A stretch of DNA of 64,000 nt from Bradyrhizobium monzae (GCF_021458635.1 NZ_JAIRDQ010000003.1:62001-126000), one strand, 5' to 3'. Numbered from the stretch's first letter, positions 43,162 through 50,888 are shown. Made by a program: numbers and translations. Notes: generated by a model from the sequence alone, not told the origin.

Positions 43162-44544
43162 TTAGACCCGCGCTTCGGCGAGGCTTGGCGCGCCTTCAGT
43201 CTGCGGGCCGCGGCGCAGGTAGAACCACCAGGTGAGTCCAAGGCAGGCGGCGTAGAACACGAGGAAGATCGCTAGCGCGAGCTGCGGACCACCAGTCGCT
43301 GCGATCGACTTTCCGAAGCTGCTCGGGATCAGGTAGCCGCCGATCGCGCCGACCGCGCCGATGAAGCCGACTGCTGCGCCACTCTCGACGCTCGCCGTCT
43401 TCAACGCATCCGCACGCGCCGCCTCGCCCTTGCCGCGCACCTTGAACAGATTCTGCTCGCGGAAGATCGAGGGGATCATGCGGTAGGTCGAGCCGTTGCC
43501 GATGCCCGTGGTCAGGAACAGGATCAAGAACATCGACAGGAAGCCGGTGAAGTCCTTCTGCCCGACGAAGTACAGCACGCCGATCGTGGCCGCCGCCATC
43601 GCGATGAAATTCCAGAAAGTGATGATGGAGCCGCCGACCTTGTCGGCGAGCCAGCCGCCGAGCGGGCGCGATAGCGAACCGACCAGAGGACCTAGGAACG
43701 CGATCGAGATCGTCACCGTCGGAAACTGGGTCTTGATCAGCAGCGGGAACGCCGCGGAGTAGCCGATGAAGGAACCGAACGTTCCGATATAGATGACCGC
43801 CATGATCCAGGTGTGCTTGCGCTTGACGATCGCGAGCTGGTTCTTCACCGACGACTTGGCCGAGGTCAGGTTGTTCATGAAGAACGCCGCACCGAACACC
43901 GCGATCGCGATCGGCAGCACCCACATCAAGCCGGCGTTCTGCAAATAGACGCCGCCGACCGGCGTGGCCTGGAACAGGTTGATGACGCCGAGCGTCATCA
44001 GGATCGGGGTCACGAGCTGCACGCTGGAGACGCCGATGTTGCCGCCCGCAGCATTGATACCCAGCGCCGAGCCCTTCATTCGGTCCGGGAAGAAGAACGA
44101 GATGTTGGTCATGCTGGAGGCGAAATTGCCGCCGCCGAGACCGGCTGTCGACGCGATCAACAGCATCAGCCAGAACGGCGTGTCGGGCTGGCTCACGAAG
44201 TAGGCGAGCGCCAGCGTCGGGATGAACAGCACCGCCGCGCTGAAGATGGTCCAGTTGCGGCCGCCGAACGTGGTGACAGCGAACGTATAGGGAAAGCGCA
44301 TCAAGGCGCCGATCAGGCCCGGCACCGCCACGAGCTGGAACAGCTCGTCGGTCGAATAGTGGAAACCCGCCTGCGGCAGCTTGGTCGCGACGATGCTCCA
44401 GATCAGCCACACGGAGAAGCCGATATGCTCGGCGACGATCGACCAGATCAAGTTACGCCGGGCGACGGCTTTGCCGCCCGCATTCCAGAACGCCTCATCT
44501 TCGGGGCGCCAGTCAGAAATCCACGTCGGATTGCTTTCCTTCAT
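43162..44544 (-). CDS. narK: NarK-type MFS nitrate/nitrite transporter
   Basis: Encodes 460 residues from the ATG at 44544 (MKESNPTWISDW); a GTG at 44577 would add 11 residues. About twelve membrane helices are present, with the nitrate-porter signatures GLGGGNFASSMTNISFFFP and GIGNGSTYRMIPSIF, whose glycine-rich helices line the nitrate path. It is the first gene of the nitrate operon and imports nitrate or exports nitrite. Transcription probably starts at the sigma-54 promoter at 44686-44704, leaving a structured leader of about 130 bases. Confidence 0.94.
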   Translation of the reverse strand: MKESNPTWISDWRPEDEAFWNAGGKAVARRNLIWSIVAEHIGFSVWLIWSIVATKLPQAGFHYSTDELFQLVAVPGLIGALMRFPYTFAVTTFGGRNWTIFSAAVLFIPTLALAYFVSQPDTPFWLMLLIASTAGLGGGNFASSMTNISFFFPDRMKGSALGINAAGGNIGVSSVQLVTPILMTLGVINLFQATPVGGVYLQNAGLMWVLPIAIAVFGAAFFMNNLTSAKSSVKNQLAIVKRKHTWIMAVIYIGTFGSFIGYSAAFPLLIKTQFPTVTISIAFLGPLVGSLSRPLGGWLADKVGGSIITFWNFIAMAAATIGVLYFVGQKDFTGFLSMFLILFLTTGIGNGSTYRMIPSIFREQNLFKVRGKGEAARADALKTASVESGAAVGFIGAVGAIGGYLIPSSFGKSIAATGGPQLALAIFLVFYAACLGLTWWFYLRRGPQTEGAPSLAEARV

Positions 44545-44685
44545 TGGAAAAATTCCCTTTCGTAGGAAGCGGGACACCGACTGACGCGGGGGCGCACGGA
44601 TGCACGCTCGGGGAGGCCCCCGTTTTCGGCGGTGTCACGATTTGAATGATTGCTCGGTGACGGCGTCGATGGCGTCGAAACCCTT
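44545..44685 (-). promoter_or_regulatory. Structured 5' leader of the narK operon (candidate NasT-type attenuator)
   Basis: The predicted leader RNA carries several GC-rich complementary segments: CGGGG pairing with CCCCG across GCCT, an alternative CGGGGGC with GCCCCCG partner about 25 bases on, and a long-range GACACCG...CGGTGTC stem enclosing both. Mutually exclusive pairings are the pattern expected of an attenuator. In related rhizobia the ANTAR protein NasT antiterminates this leader. I did not find an unambiguous pair of hexaloop ANTAR hairpins, so the assignment is tentative. Confidence 0.4.
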
Positions 44686-44704
44686 AATTCAAGCTCCGTG
44701 CCAA
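44686..44704 (-). promoter_or_regulatory. Sigma-54 (-24/-12) promoter of narK
   Basis: On the minus strand TTGGCACGGAGCTTGAAT matches the TGGCAC-N5-TTGC consensus with GG and the -12 dinucleotide ten bases apart, except that the -12 reads GA instead of GC. The transcription start would be near 44677, about 133 bases before the narK ATG. Confidence 0.65.
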
Positions 44705-44741
44705 ACCGATCAACGTTGGAAAGTTAAATAAATACAGCAAC

Positions 44742-44786
44742 TTGATGCAATTGATGAAAAAATAATCACGCCTATAATTGCATCAA
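44742..44786. promoter_or_regulatory. Long-spaced inverted repeat upstream of narK (enhancer-like)
   Basis: TTGATGCAATT (44742-44752) and its exact complement AATTGCATCAA (44776-44786) flank an AT-rich 23-bp centre. It is centred about 87 bp upstream of the predicted narK start, a distance typical for an activator of sigma-54 promoters such as NtrC. The activator identity is not shown. Confidence 0.5.
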
Positions 44787-44831
44787 AAACCAGCGACGCG
44801 CTCATTTCTTGAATGCAGATTCGCCTGTTGA

Positions 44832-44846
44832 TTGTGCGTCGCACAA
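44832..44846. promoter_or_regulatory. 15-bp palindrome midway between the divergent sigma-54 promoters
   Basis: TTGTGCG-T-CGCACAA is a perfect palindrome. Its centre (44839) is within about 4 bp of the midpoint of the two -12 elements, so it lies roughly 160-170 bp upstream of both predicted starts. This suits a shared upstream activating site. It is not a FixK/FNR box, which needs one base less between TTG and CAA. Confidence 0.5.
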
Positions 44847-44981
44847 GACTTGGGCACGCGCCCGTTTTTTCGTCATCGGGCGATCTGCCGGAGCCGATGA
44901 GGCACGGCCGGGGAGGTGTATCTCCTTCCAAACAGCGAAAAAATCGGGCCCAGCCTGTTGTCACCTGCTTGCCGGCCGGTC

Positions 44982-44997
44982 TGGCACATCGATTGCT
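44982..44997 (+). promoter_or_regulatory. Sigma-54 (-24/-12) promoter of the nitrite channel/kinase unit
   Basis: TGGCACATCGATTGCT is a perfect TGGCAC-N5-TTGCT match, with GG and GC exactly ten bases apart. The predicted start near 45008 gives a leader of about 235 bases before the channel gene. Confidence 0.8.
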
Positions 44998-45192
44998 TTT
45001 GTTCTGCCTAGTCAACGATGACTGACAGTGAGCCGGAGCGTTAAGCCACCGATGGCCACTGGGAAGCCTGTTCGCTGGTCCGCCAAGGCGCGGTCATCGT
45101 GATGCTATCCCTTGCGCATGTCGGTGCTCTTCTCCGCTCCGCGTCCCCGTCCCGCGGGGCGCGCGCACAGCTCATTGGTCTGACAGAGGCGT

Positions 45193-45214
45193 CGATCCGG
45201 CACGAGCCGGGTCG
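45193..45214 (+). promoter_or_regulatory. Leader hairpin before the nitrite channel gene
   Basis: CGATCCGGC and GCCGGGTCG pair over nine positions (one G-U) around an ACGA loop, ending about 18 bases before the AAGGAG of the channel gene. A second GC-rich stem (CCCCG...CGGGG) lies near 45147. They could control translation or attenuation of the long leader. Confidence 0.4.
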
Positions 45215-45242
45215 ATCGTTCACACGAGCAAAGGAGCTGTTG

Positions 45243-46082
45243 ATGTCGTATCTCGCGCCTTCGGAATTCGTCACCAAGATGGTGGACGCAGGCGAATCCA
45301 AGATCTTCATGTCCACCCGGGATACGGTCATCCGCGCCTATATGGCCGGCGCCATCCTGGCACTCGCGGCCTGGTTCGCCGTCACCATCAACGTCAACAC
45401 CGGCCAGCCGATCATCGGCGCGCTGCTCTTCCCGGTCGGGTTCTCCATGCTCTATCTGTTGGGCTTCGACCTTCTGACCGGCGTCTTCGTGCTCGCGCCG
45501 CTCGCGCTGATCGACAAGCGGCCCGGCGTCACGCTCGGCGGCGTATTACGCAACTGGGGGCTGGTGTTCCTCGGCAATTTCGCCGGAGCGCTCACGGTGG
45601 CCTTCATGATGGCCTTCGTCACGACGTTCGGCTTCACGCAGGACCCCGACAAGGTCGGCGCGGCCATCGGCAATATCGGTGAAGGCCGAACGCTCGGCTA
45701 CGCGGCGCATGGTGCCGCCGGCATGGCGACGCTGTTCATCCGCGGCATGCTCTGCAACTGGATGGTCTCGACCGGCGTCGTCGGCGCGATGATCTCCACG
45801 ACCGTCCCCGGCAAGGTGATCGCTATGTGGATGCCGATCCTGGTGTTCTTCTACATGGTGTTCGAGCATTCCGTGGTGAACATGTTCCTGTTCCCGTCAG
45901 GCCTGATGCTCCACGCCAAATTCTCGATCATGGATTACTTCATCTGGAACGAGATCCCGACCGTGCTGGGCAACCTCGTGGGCGGCCTCGCCTTCACCGG
46001 ACTGACGCTCTACACGACGCACGTGCTGACGAAGCCGAAGCGCCAGCCGGCTGCGAAGGCGCAGACCCGCGCCGCGGCCTGA
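45243..46082 (+). CDS. Formate/nitrite transporter (FocA/NirC) family channel
   Basis: Encodes 279 residues from the ATG at 45243 with AAGGAG six bases upstream. Six membrane segments and the FNT signatures are visible: LLFPVGFSMLYLLGFDLLTG, WGLVFLGNFAGALTV and MLCNWMVSTGVVGAM. Family members are pentameric channels for formate, nitrite or related anions. Placed opposite narK and behind a sigma-54 promoter, it most likely imports or releases nitrite during nitrate assimilation. The downstream PP2C-kinase gene follows after a terminator-like hairpin. Confidence 0.93.
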   Translation: MSYLAPSEFVTKMVDAGESKIFMSTRDTVIRAYMAGAILALAAWFAVTINVNTGQPIIGALLFPVGFSMLYLLGFDLLTGVFVLAPLALIDKRPGVTLGGVLRNWGLVFLGNFAGALTVAFMMAFVTTFGFTQDPDKVGAAIGNIGEGRTLGYAAHGAAGMATLFIRGMLCNWMVSTGVVGAMISTTVPGKVIAMWMPILVFFYMVFEHSVVNMFLFPSGLMLHAKFSIMDYFIWNEIPTVLGNLVGGLAFTGLTLYTTHVLTKPKRQPAAKAQTRAAA

Positions 46083-46098
46083 TCGATCGATGGTCAAC

Positions 46099-46133
46099 AA
46101 GGGAGCCTCGCCTGATAAGGTGAGGCTCCCTTT
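46099..46133 (+). terminator. Terminator/attenuator between channel and kinase genes
   Basis: A 14-bp stem (AAGGGAGCCTCGCC paired with GGTGAGGCTCCCTT, one G-U) closes on TGATAA and is followed by only three T residues. It lies 17 bp after the channel stop and 16 bp before the kinase start, so it would reduce, not abolish, read-through. Confidence 0.7.
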
Positions 46134-46148
46134 GCATTGGTGGCGAGG

Positions 46149-47882
46149 ATGGGCCGGGGCTTGCGAATTTCGATCGGGCAGCACTCCGACAAGGGGCGTA
46201 AGCCGGTCAACCAGGATTTTCACGGCGCCCTCATCCCGGCGGAGCCGCTGTTGAGCCTGAAGGGGATCGCCGTCGTGCTGGCCGACGGTATCTCCAGCAG
46301 CGCCGTGAGCCAGGTCGCAAGCGAGTCGGCGGTCAAGAGCTTCCTGAGCGATTATTATTGCACATCAGAATCCTGGACGGTGAAGACGTCGGCGCGGCGC
46401 GTGCTCGAAGCCACGAACTCGTGGCTGCACGCGGAAACGCGACGCAGCCAGTGCGCCTACGAGCGCGACAAGGGCTACGTCTGCACTTTCACCGCAATGG
46501 TCGTCAAATCGACCATGGCCCACATCTTTCACGTCGGCGACTGCCGGATCTACCGCGTCGCCGGCAAGGCGCTCGAGCAGCTGACCGAAGACCATCGCGT
46601 CATCGTCTCGTCGGAGCAGACCTATCTCGGCCGCGCGCTCGGGATCAATCCGCAGATCGAGATCGACTACCAGGCGCTCCAGATCGAGAAGGGCGACATC
46701 TTCCTGCTCGCCACCGACGGCGCCTACGAGTTCGCCGATCATCGCTTCGTCACCAGCACGCTCGATGCCCATGCCGGCGATCTCGATGGCGCAGCGAAAT
46801 CCATCGTCGAGGAGGCCCATCGGCGCGGCAGCGACGACAACATCACCGTCCAGATCCTGCGCATCGACGAGGTGCCGCAGACCGGTTCGTCCGACATTTT
46901 CGGCGGCACGACGGAGCTGCCGTTGCCGCCGCTTCCGGAACCGCGGGCACTATTCGATGGCTACAGCATCGTCCGTGAAGTGCACGCCTCCAGCCGCAGC
47001 CACATCTATCTTGCGGTCGACACCGAGACCGAGGAGATGGTCGCCCTGAAAATCCCCTCGATCGATCTGCGCGATGACCCCGCCTATTTGAAGCGCTTCC
47101 TGATTGAGGAATGGATCGCGCGGCGGATCGACAGCCCCCATGTGCTGAAACCCCGCACGCGGTCCAAACGACGCAACTACCTCTACGTTGTGACCGAGTT
47201 CATCGAGGGGCAGACGCTGCGGCAATGGATGCTGGACAATCCGCGCCCCGACCTCGAGACCGTCCGCGGCATCGTGGACCAGATCGCGACGGGCCTGCGC
47301 GCCTTTCACCGCATGGAGATGCTGCATCAGGACCTGAGGCCCGACAACATCCTGATCGACAAGACCGGCACCGCGAAGATCATCGACTTCGGCGCGGTCC
47401 AGGTCGCCGGAATCGTCGAGGCCTCGCCACATCCGGCCGACGCAGAAATCCTCGGTACGGTGCAATACACCGCGCCGGAATACTTTCTCGGCGAAGGCGG
47501 CTCACCACGCTCGGACATGTTCTCGCTGGCCGTGATTTGCTACCAGATGTTGACCGGAGATCTGCCTTACGGTGCCCAGATCGCCCGCATCCGGGGACGA
47601 TCGGACGCGTGGAAGCTGAGGTATCGTCCGGCCAGCCACGACGACCGCGCTGTCCCCGTCTGGATCGACGGCGCGCTGCGCAAGGCGCTGCATCCCGATC
47701 CCAACAAGCGCCACGAGGACCTGTCCGAATTCACCTACGAGCTCAGGAATCCGAATCCGGCCTATCTCAGCACGCGGACCACGCCGCTGCTCGAGCGCAA
47801 TCCGCTTCTGTTCTGGAAGTTGACCACAGTGGTCCTGGCATGCGCCGTCGTGACCCTGCTCGCGCTGCTGCATGCGCGCTAG
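46149..47882 (+). CDS. Bifunctional PP2C phosphatase-Ser/Thr kinase fusion with C-terminal membrane anchor
   Basis: Encodes 577 residues from the ATG at 46149 (a TTG at 46137 is possible). Residues 1-240 are a PP2C domain with metal aspartates in VNQDF (D23), LADGISS (D46), LLATDGAYEF and GSDDNITV. Residues 270-530 are a Hanks-type kinase: lysine in MVALKIP (about 301), HQDLRPDN (about 393) and IIDFGAV (D413), then TAPEY. The glycine-rich loop is degenerate (VHASSRSHIYLA), and the catalytic loop has HQDLRPDN where HRDLKPxN is usual. A final hydrophobic segment (about 550-572) anchors it in the inner membrane. I recall a Ser/Thr kinase gene beside nirB/nasA in Pseudomonas aeruginosa, supporting a link to nitrate assimilation. 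Confidence 0.9.
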   Translation: MGRGLRISIGQHSDKGRKPVNQDFHGALIPAEPLLSLKGIAVVLADGISSSAVSQVASESAVKSFLSDYYCTSESWTVKTSARRVLEATNSWLHAETRRSQCAYERDKGYVCTFTAMVVKSTMAHIFHVGDCRIYRVAGKALEQLTEDHRVIVSSEQTYLGRALGINPQIEIDYQALQIEKGDIFLLATDGAYEFADHRFVTSTLDAHAGDLDGAAKSIVEEAHRRGSDDNITVQILRIDEVPQTGSSDIFGGTTELPLPPLPEPRALFDGYSIVREVHASSRSHIYLAVDTETEEMVALKIPSIDLRDDPAYLKRFLIEEWIARRIDSPHVLKPRTRSKRRNYLYVVTEFIEGQTLRQWMLDNPRPDLETVRGIVDQIATGLRAFHRMEMLHQDLRPDNILIDKTGTAKIIDFGAVQVAGIVEASPHPADAEILGTVQYTAPEYFLGEGGSPRSDMFSLAVICYQMLTGDLPYGAQIARIRGRSDAWKLRYRPASHDDRAVPVWIDGALRKALHPDPNKRHEDLSEFTYELRNPNPAYLSTRTTPLLERNPLLFWKLTTVVLACAVVTLLALLHAR

Positions 47883-47897
47883 TAGGACCGATCTCGG

Positions 47898-48815
47898 TCA
47901 GGCCGGCTCGGCCGCCTTCGTCCCCAGCGGCTTGGGCGCGATGCCGCCACCGGGCTTGAGGTGGAATTCATAGGTCATCAGGTGCCATTGCCCGTTCGCC
48001 TTGGCGCCGTCGGGCATCGCCGGATCGCTGCGCGGTTCGACCTTGGCGACGAGGTCATCCTTGACCCCGAACACCACGTCGGAATCGAGATATTTGTCGC
48101 CGTCCATGAAGACGTGGGTGATGAGCGGCTCGTAGCCCTTCGCATTGACCAGGAAGTGCACATGCGCCGGGCGCATCGGATGGCGCTTGGTCTGCATGAT
48201 CATCTCGCCGACCGGGCCATCCGTCGGGATCGGATAGCTGCACGGCAAAATGGTGCGGAAGAAGAATCGGCCATCGCTGTCGGTGATGAAGCGCGCCCGC
48301 GCCGAGGCGCCGACCTCGTCATAATTCGCCTTCTGGGAATCATAGAAGCCGTCATCGTCGGCATGCCAGACATCGACAGGAACATTGGCGAGCGGCTTGC
48401 CCTTGAGATCAGTGACGCGGCTCTGCACGAACATCCGCTCGCCCGTGAGATTGTTCGGCGAGATGTCGGTGCCGTGGGCGGTGACCTTGTGCTCGCCGAC
48501 ATAGAACGGGCCGAGCACCGTGGTCTGGGTCGCGCCATCGCGGTCGCGGTGGTTGACGGCATCGACCAGCATGGAAACGCCGAGCACGTCGGACAGCAGG
48601 ATGAACTCCTGCCGGGTGTCGGTGCACTTCTGGCCGGTGCGGGTCAGGAAATCGATGGCGTAGTCCCATTCCTCGAAACTGAGACCGGTCTTGCTCACGT
48701 AATCGTGCAGCGACTTCACCAATTCCTGGAGCAGGAATTTCGCTCGCGGATTTGGGGTGTTGTCGAAGCTTTTGACGACGGCTTCGGTGAGTTCGGTCTC
48801 GTTGAACTGCGTCAT
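47898..48815 (-). CDS. Intradiol ring-cleavage dioxygenase (hydroxyquinol/catechol 1,2-dioxygenase type)
   Basis: Encodes 305 residues. The Fe(III) ligands are visible as Tyr in DDDGFYDSQ, Tyr in CSYPIPTDGPVG and the two histidines in RPAHVHF. An N-terminal helical domain (EWDYAIDFLTRTGQKCTDTR) mediates dimerisation in catechol and hydroxyquinol dioxygenases. The length of about 300 and the TGQKC region favour hydroxyquinol 1,2-dioxygenase, which opens 1,2,4-trihydroxybenzene to maleylacetate. No maleylacetate reductase is adjacent. It is convergent with the kinase gene, leaving 15 bp between stops. Confidence 0.88.
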   Translation of the reverse strand: MTQFNETELTEAVVKSFDNTPNPRAKFLLQELVKSLHDYVSKTGLSFEEWDYAIDFLTRTGQKCTDTRQEFILLSDVLGVSMLVDAVNHRDRDGATQTTVLGPFYVGEHKVTAHGTDISPNNLTGERMFVQSRVTDLKGKPLANVPVDVWHADDDGFYDSQKANYDEVGASARARFITDSDGRFFFRTILPCSYPIPTDGPVGEMIMQTKRHPMRPAHVHFLVNAKGYEPLITHVFMDGDKYLDSDVVFGVKDDLVAKVEPRSDPAMPDGAKANGQWHLMTYEFHLKPGGGIAPKPLGTKAAEPA

Positions 48816-48978
48816 GGTGCGTTTGCCCTAGATTTTCTCGTTGGCCCGGCTGGGCTCCCTGGAGGCGTTCCAGACCGGAGCCTACACCAACCGGCGGCCC
48901 TGCGTTAAGCGCGACCCGCTGGGAATGAGGCCATCATTTCGGCTATCAACTTGCCGACAAAACCGCCCGGAGGAACCG

Positions 48979-50253
48979 ATGCTCGCCCCTACCCCCGCCT
49001 CGCCCGAATCCGTGGGCATGTCCAAGGCCGCGCTCGACCGCGTCGATGCCCATCTGAAGACCCGCTACATCGATGCCGGCCGCTTCCCGGGCACGCATCT
49101 CCTCGTCTACCGTCGCGGCAAGATCGCCCACAGCTCCGTGCAGGGCCTTGCCGATATCGGGCGCAAGGTGCCGGTCAAGGACGACACCATCTACCGCATC
49201 TATTCCATGACCAAGGCGATCACGAGCGTCGCCTTCATGATGCTGGTCGAGGAAGGCCTGGTCGCGATCGACGAGCCTGTCGCCAAATACATCCCCGAAT
49301 GGACGAATCTCGGCGTGTTCGTCGCCGGCACTTCGCCGGCCTTCCTGACCCGGCCGCCGTCCCGGCCGATGCTGATCGTCGACCTCCTGCGCCACACGTC
49401 CGGGCTGACTTACGGCTTCCAGCAGCGCTCCAATGTCGATGCGGCCTATCGCGCCGAGAAGATCGGCGAGGTCGAGAAAGCAGGCACGCTGCAGACCATG
49501 ATCGATAGCCTTGCCAAAATCCCGCTGGAGTTCTCGCCGGGCGAGGCCTGGAACTACTCGGTCGCGACCGACGTGCTCGGCTATCTCGTCGGCAAGATCT
49601 CCGGGATGCCGTTCGAGCAGTTCCTCAAAACACGCATCCTCGATCCACTCGGCATGACCGACACCGACTTCCACGTGCCCGCCTCGAAGGCGCACCGCTT
49701 CGCCGCCTGCTACAACGCCGATCCCAGTGGTGGATTCACCTTCCATGCCGGCCAGCGCCGCGAAGGCCTCACGCTCCAGGACGACCCGACCACGAGCTCG
49801 TTCCTGTCGCCGCCCTCCTTCATCTCCGGCGGCGGCGGGCTGTGCTCGACGATGGCGGATTATCTCACCTTCTGCCGCGCACTCCTCAACGGCGGCGAGC
49901 TCGGCGGCGTCAGACTGATCGGGCCGAAGACCCTGGCGCTGATGACCAGCAACCACCTTCCCGGCGGCCACGCGCTGCCCGAACTGTCGCGCTCGCTGTT
50001 TTCGGAAGCCGCCTACAACGGCATCGGCTTCGGTCTCGGCTTCGCCGTGACCATGCGTCCATCGGAGACGCTGATCGCGGGCAGCGCGGGTGAATACGCC
50101 TGGGGCGGTGCAGCCACGACTTCGTTCTTCATCGATCCCGCCGAGGAACTGATCACCATCTTCATGACCCAGGTGCTGCCGTCGAGCGCCTACCCGATCC
50201 GGCGCGAGCTGCGCAGCATGGTCTACGCCGCGATCACCGAGAGCAATCTCTGA
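48979..50253 (+). CDS. Serine hydrolase (class C beta-lactamase/esterase family)
   Basis: Encodes 424 residues from the ATG at 48979, with a strong GGAGG six bases upstream. The nucleophile motif is SMTK in YRIYSMTKAITS near residue 76, and the second motif tyrosine is in WNYSVATDVLGYL. No signal peptide was seen, so it is probably a cytoplasmic esterase or amidase, not a beta-lactamase. GEYAWGGAATTSFFIDP near the C-terminus stands where the third motif (HTG/KTG-like) is found. It diverges from the dioxygenase gene over 163 bp. Substrate unknown. Confidence 0.88.
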   Translation: MLAPTPASPESVGMSKAALDRVDAHLKTRYIDAGRFPGTHLLVYRRGKIAHSSVQGLADIGRKVPVKDDTIYRIYSMTKAITSVAFMMLVEEGLVAIDEPVAKYIPEWTNLGVFVAGTSPAFLTRPPSRPMLIVDLLRHTSGLTYGFQQRSNVDAAYRAEKIGEVEKAGTLQTMIDSLAKIPLEFSPGEAWNYSVATDVLGYLVGKISGMPFEQFLKTRILDPLGMTDTDFHVPASKAHRFAACYNADPSGGFTFHAGQRREGLTLQDDPTTSSFLSPPSFISGGGGLCSTMADYLTFCRALLNGGELGGVRLIGPKTLALMTSNHLPGGHALPELSRSLFSEAAYNGIGFGLGFAVTMRPSETLIAGSAGEYAWGGAATTSFFIDPAEELITIFMTQVLPSSAYPIRRELRSMVYAAITESNL

Positions 50254-50287
50254 GATCACGAACGTCTCTTGAGATTTGCGAGAGGTC

Positions 50288-50362
50288 GTCATGCCCGGGC
50301 ATGCACGTTCTTCGTTCCACTTGGCCAAGCGCGTGGATGGCCAGGACAAGCCGGGCCATGAC
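50288..50362. repeat. GTCATGCCCGGGC-type palindrome, copy 2
   Basis: A shorter member of the family found at 10459-10542 (GTCATGCCCGGGCATGCACG ... GGGCCATGAC). It follows the serine hydrolase gene. Confidence 0.8.
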
Positions 50363-50377
50363 GAGACATACACGATG

Positions 50378-50421
50378 GCAACGGGCTTCGTGAGAGATCA
50401 GCGAGCCCGTTGCTATTTTGT
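50378..50421 (+). terminator. Terminator downstream of the serine hydrolase gene
   Basis: A 10-bp stem (GCAACGGGCT at 50378-50387, complement at 50404-50413) with a 16-base loop is followed by TATTTTGTCT on the plus strand. It lies about 125 bp after the hydrolase stop and directly after the stop of the small gene on the minus strand. Confidence 0.6.
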
Positions 50422-50502
50422 CTAGTGGAAGTGGCCGATCAGATAGATGCCGCCGCCGACAACCAGTACGGCCGGCACGGCCCACAAGATGAGAACTGGC
50501 AT
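50422..50502 (-). CDS. 26-residue single-span membrane peptide
   Basis: A short gene starting at the ATG at 50502 and ending in TAG at 50422. The product begins MPVLILWAVPAVLVV and ends IYLIGHFH: one hydrophobic span over almost the whole length with a histidine-rich tail. A GAGG lies eight bases upstream of the start. It begins 13 bp after the stop of the 77-residue exported protein gene on the same strand, so the two should be cotranscribed from the stress-type promoter at 50795-50820. I do not recognise a named family. The ribosome-binding site, spacing and hydrophobic design support a real small protein. Confidence 0.6.
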   Translation of the reverse strand: MPVLILWAVPAVLVVGGGIYLIGHFH

Positions 50503-50515
50503 TGTGTCATCCTCG

Positions 50516-50749
50516 TCAGTTTGACGTGCAGACCTTGACGGTCTTCATGCCGCTCTCAGCCTCGGTGCGCGACTTGTAGACCGTGCCCGACGGGCTCACG
50601 ACGGTCATGGATGTGTCCATCGGCTTCTTGTCGACGATGGTGCACTTCTTGGTCTTGACGTCCTGCACGACGTAGAATTCGTCGGCTGCGAACGCCGGCA
50701 GGGAAAATGCAGCAACCATCAGCGCTGCGGTTACGATCCTCAATTTCAT
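50516..50749 (-). CDS. Small exported protein, probable general-stress gene
   Basis: Encodes 77 residues with a signal peptide (MKLRIVTAALMVAAFSLPAF, cleavage at AFA-AD near residue 21) and a strong GGAGG upstream. The mature part is about 56 residues, DEFYVVQDVKTKKCTIVDKK at the start and ending VKVCTSN, with two cysteines that may pair in the periplasm. Homologues of this type are common uncharacterised proteins in Bradyrhizobium. A perfect sigma-EcfG-type promoter lies 46 bp upstream of the start. The 26-residue membrane peptide gene follows. Confidence 0.85.
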   Translation of the reverse strand: MKLRIVTAALMVAAFSLPAFAADEFYVVQDVKTKKCTIVDKKPMDTSMTVVSPSGTVYKSRTEAESGMKTVKVCTSN

Positions 50750-50794
50750 GTTCTCCTCCAATTGCCGGGCATTCCAAACCCCGGTCGATTCACA

Positions 50795-50820
50795 AACGGG
50801 AAAAAATGGCAATTTGTTCC
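50795..50820 (-). promoter_or_regulatory. Sigma-EcfG (general stress) promoter, leftward
   Basis: On the minus strand GGAAC (50820-50816) and CGTT (50798-50795) are separated by exactly 17 bases, the GGAAC-N16/17-CGTT consensus of alphaproteobacterial general-stress promoters. The predicted transcription start lies about 40 bases before the ATG of the 77-residue exported protein. Confidence 0.75.
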
Positions 50821-50829
50821 TATCCGCCG

Positions 50830-50854
50830 GGAACGTCACGTTCAGAGGGATGTT
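50830..50854 (+). promoter_or_regulatory. Possible second sigma-EcfG-like promoter, rightward
   Basis: GGAAC at 50830 and TGTT at 50851 are 16 bases apart, one mismatch from consensus. It points at the 30-residue peptide and the HWE histidine kinase and lies only 10 bp from the leftward promoter. Weaker evidence than its partner. Confidence 0.4.
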
Positions 50855-50888
50855 GAACAAGCGGTCGCCTCTCGGAGTAGATCCCACC

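Noticed and set aside
44832..44846. The palindrome as a FixK/FNR (TTG-N8-CAA) box
   Set aside because: The spacing between TTG and CAA is nine bases, one too many for this family.
44710..45015. A 101-codon minus-strand open frame in the nitrate regulatory region
   Set aside because: It spans both operator-like repeats and lies across a perfect sigma-54 promoter; composition is not protein-like and there is no ribosome-binding site.
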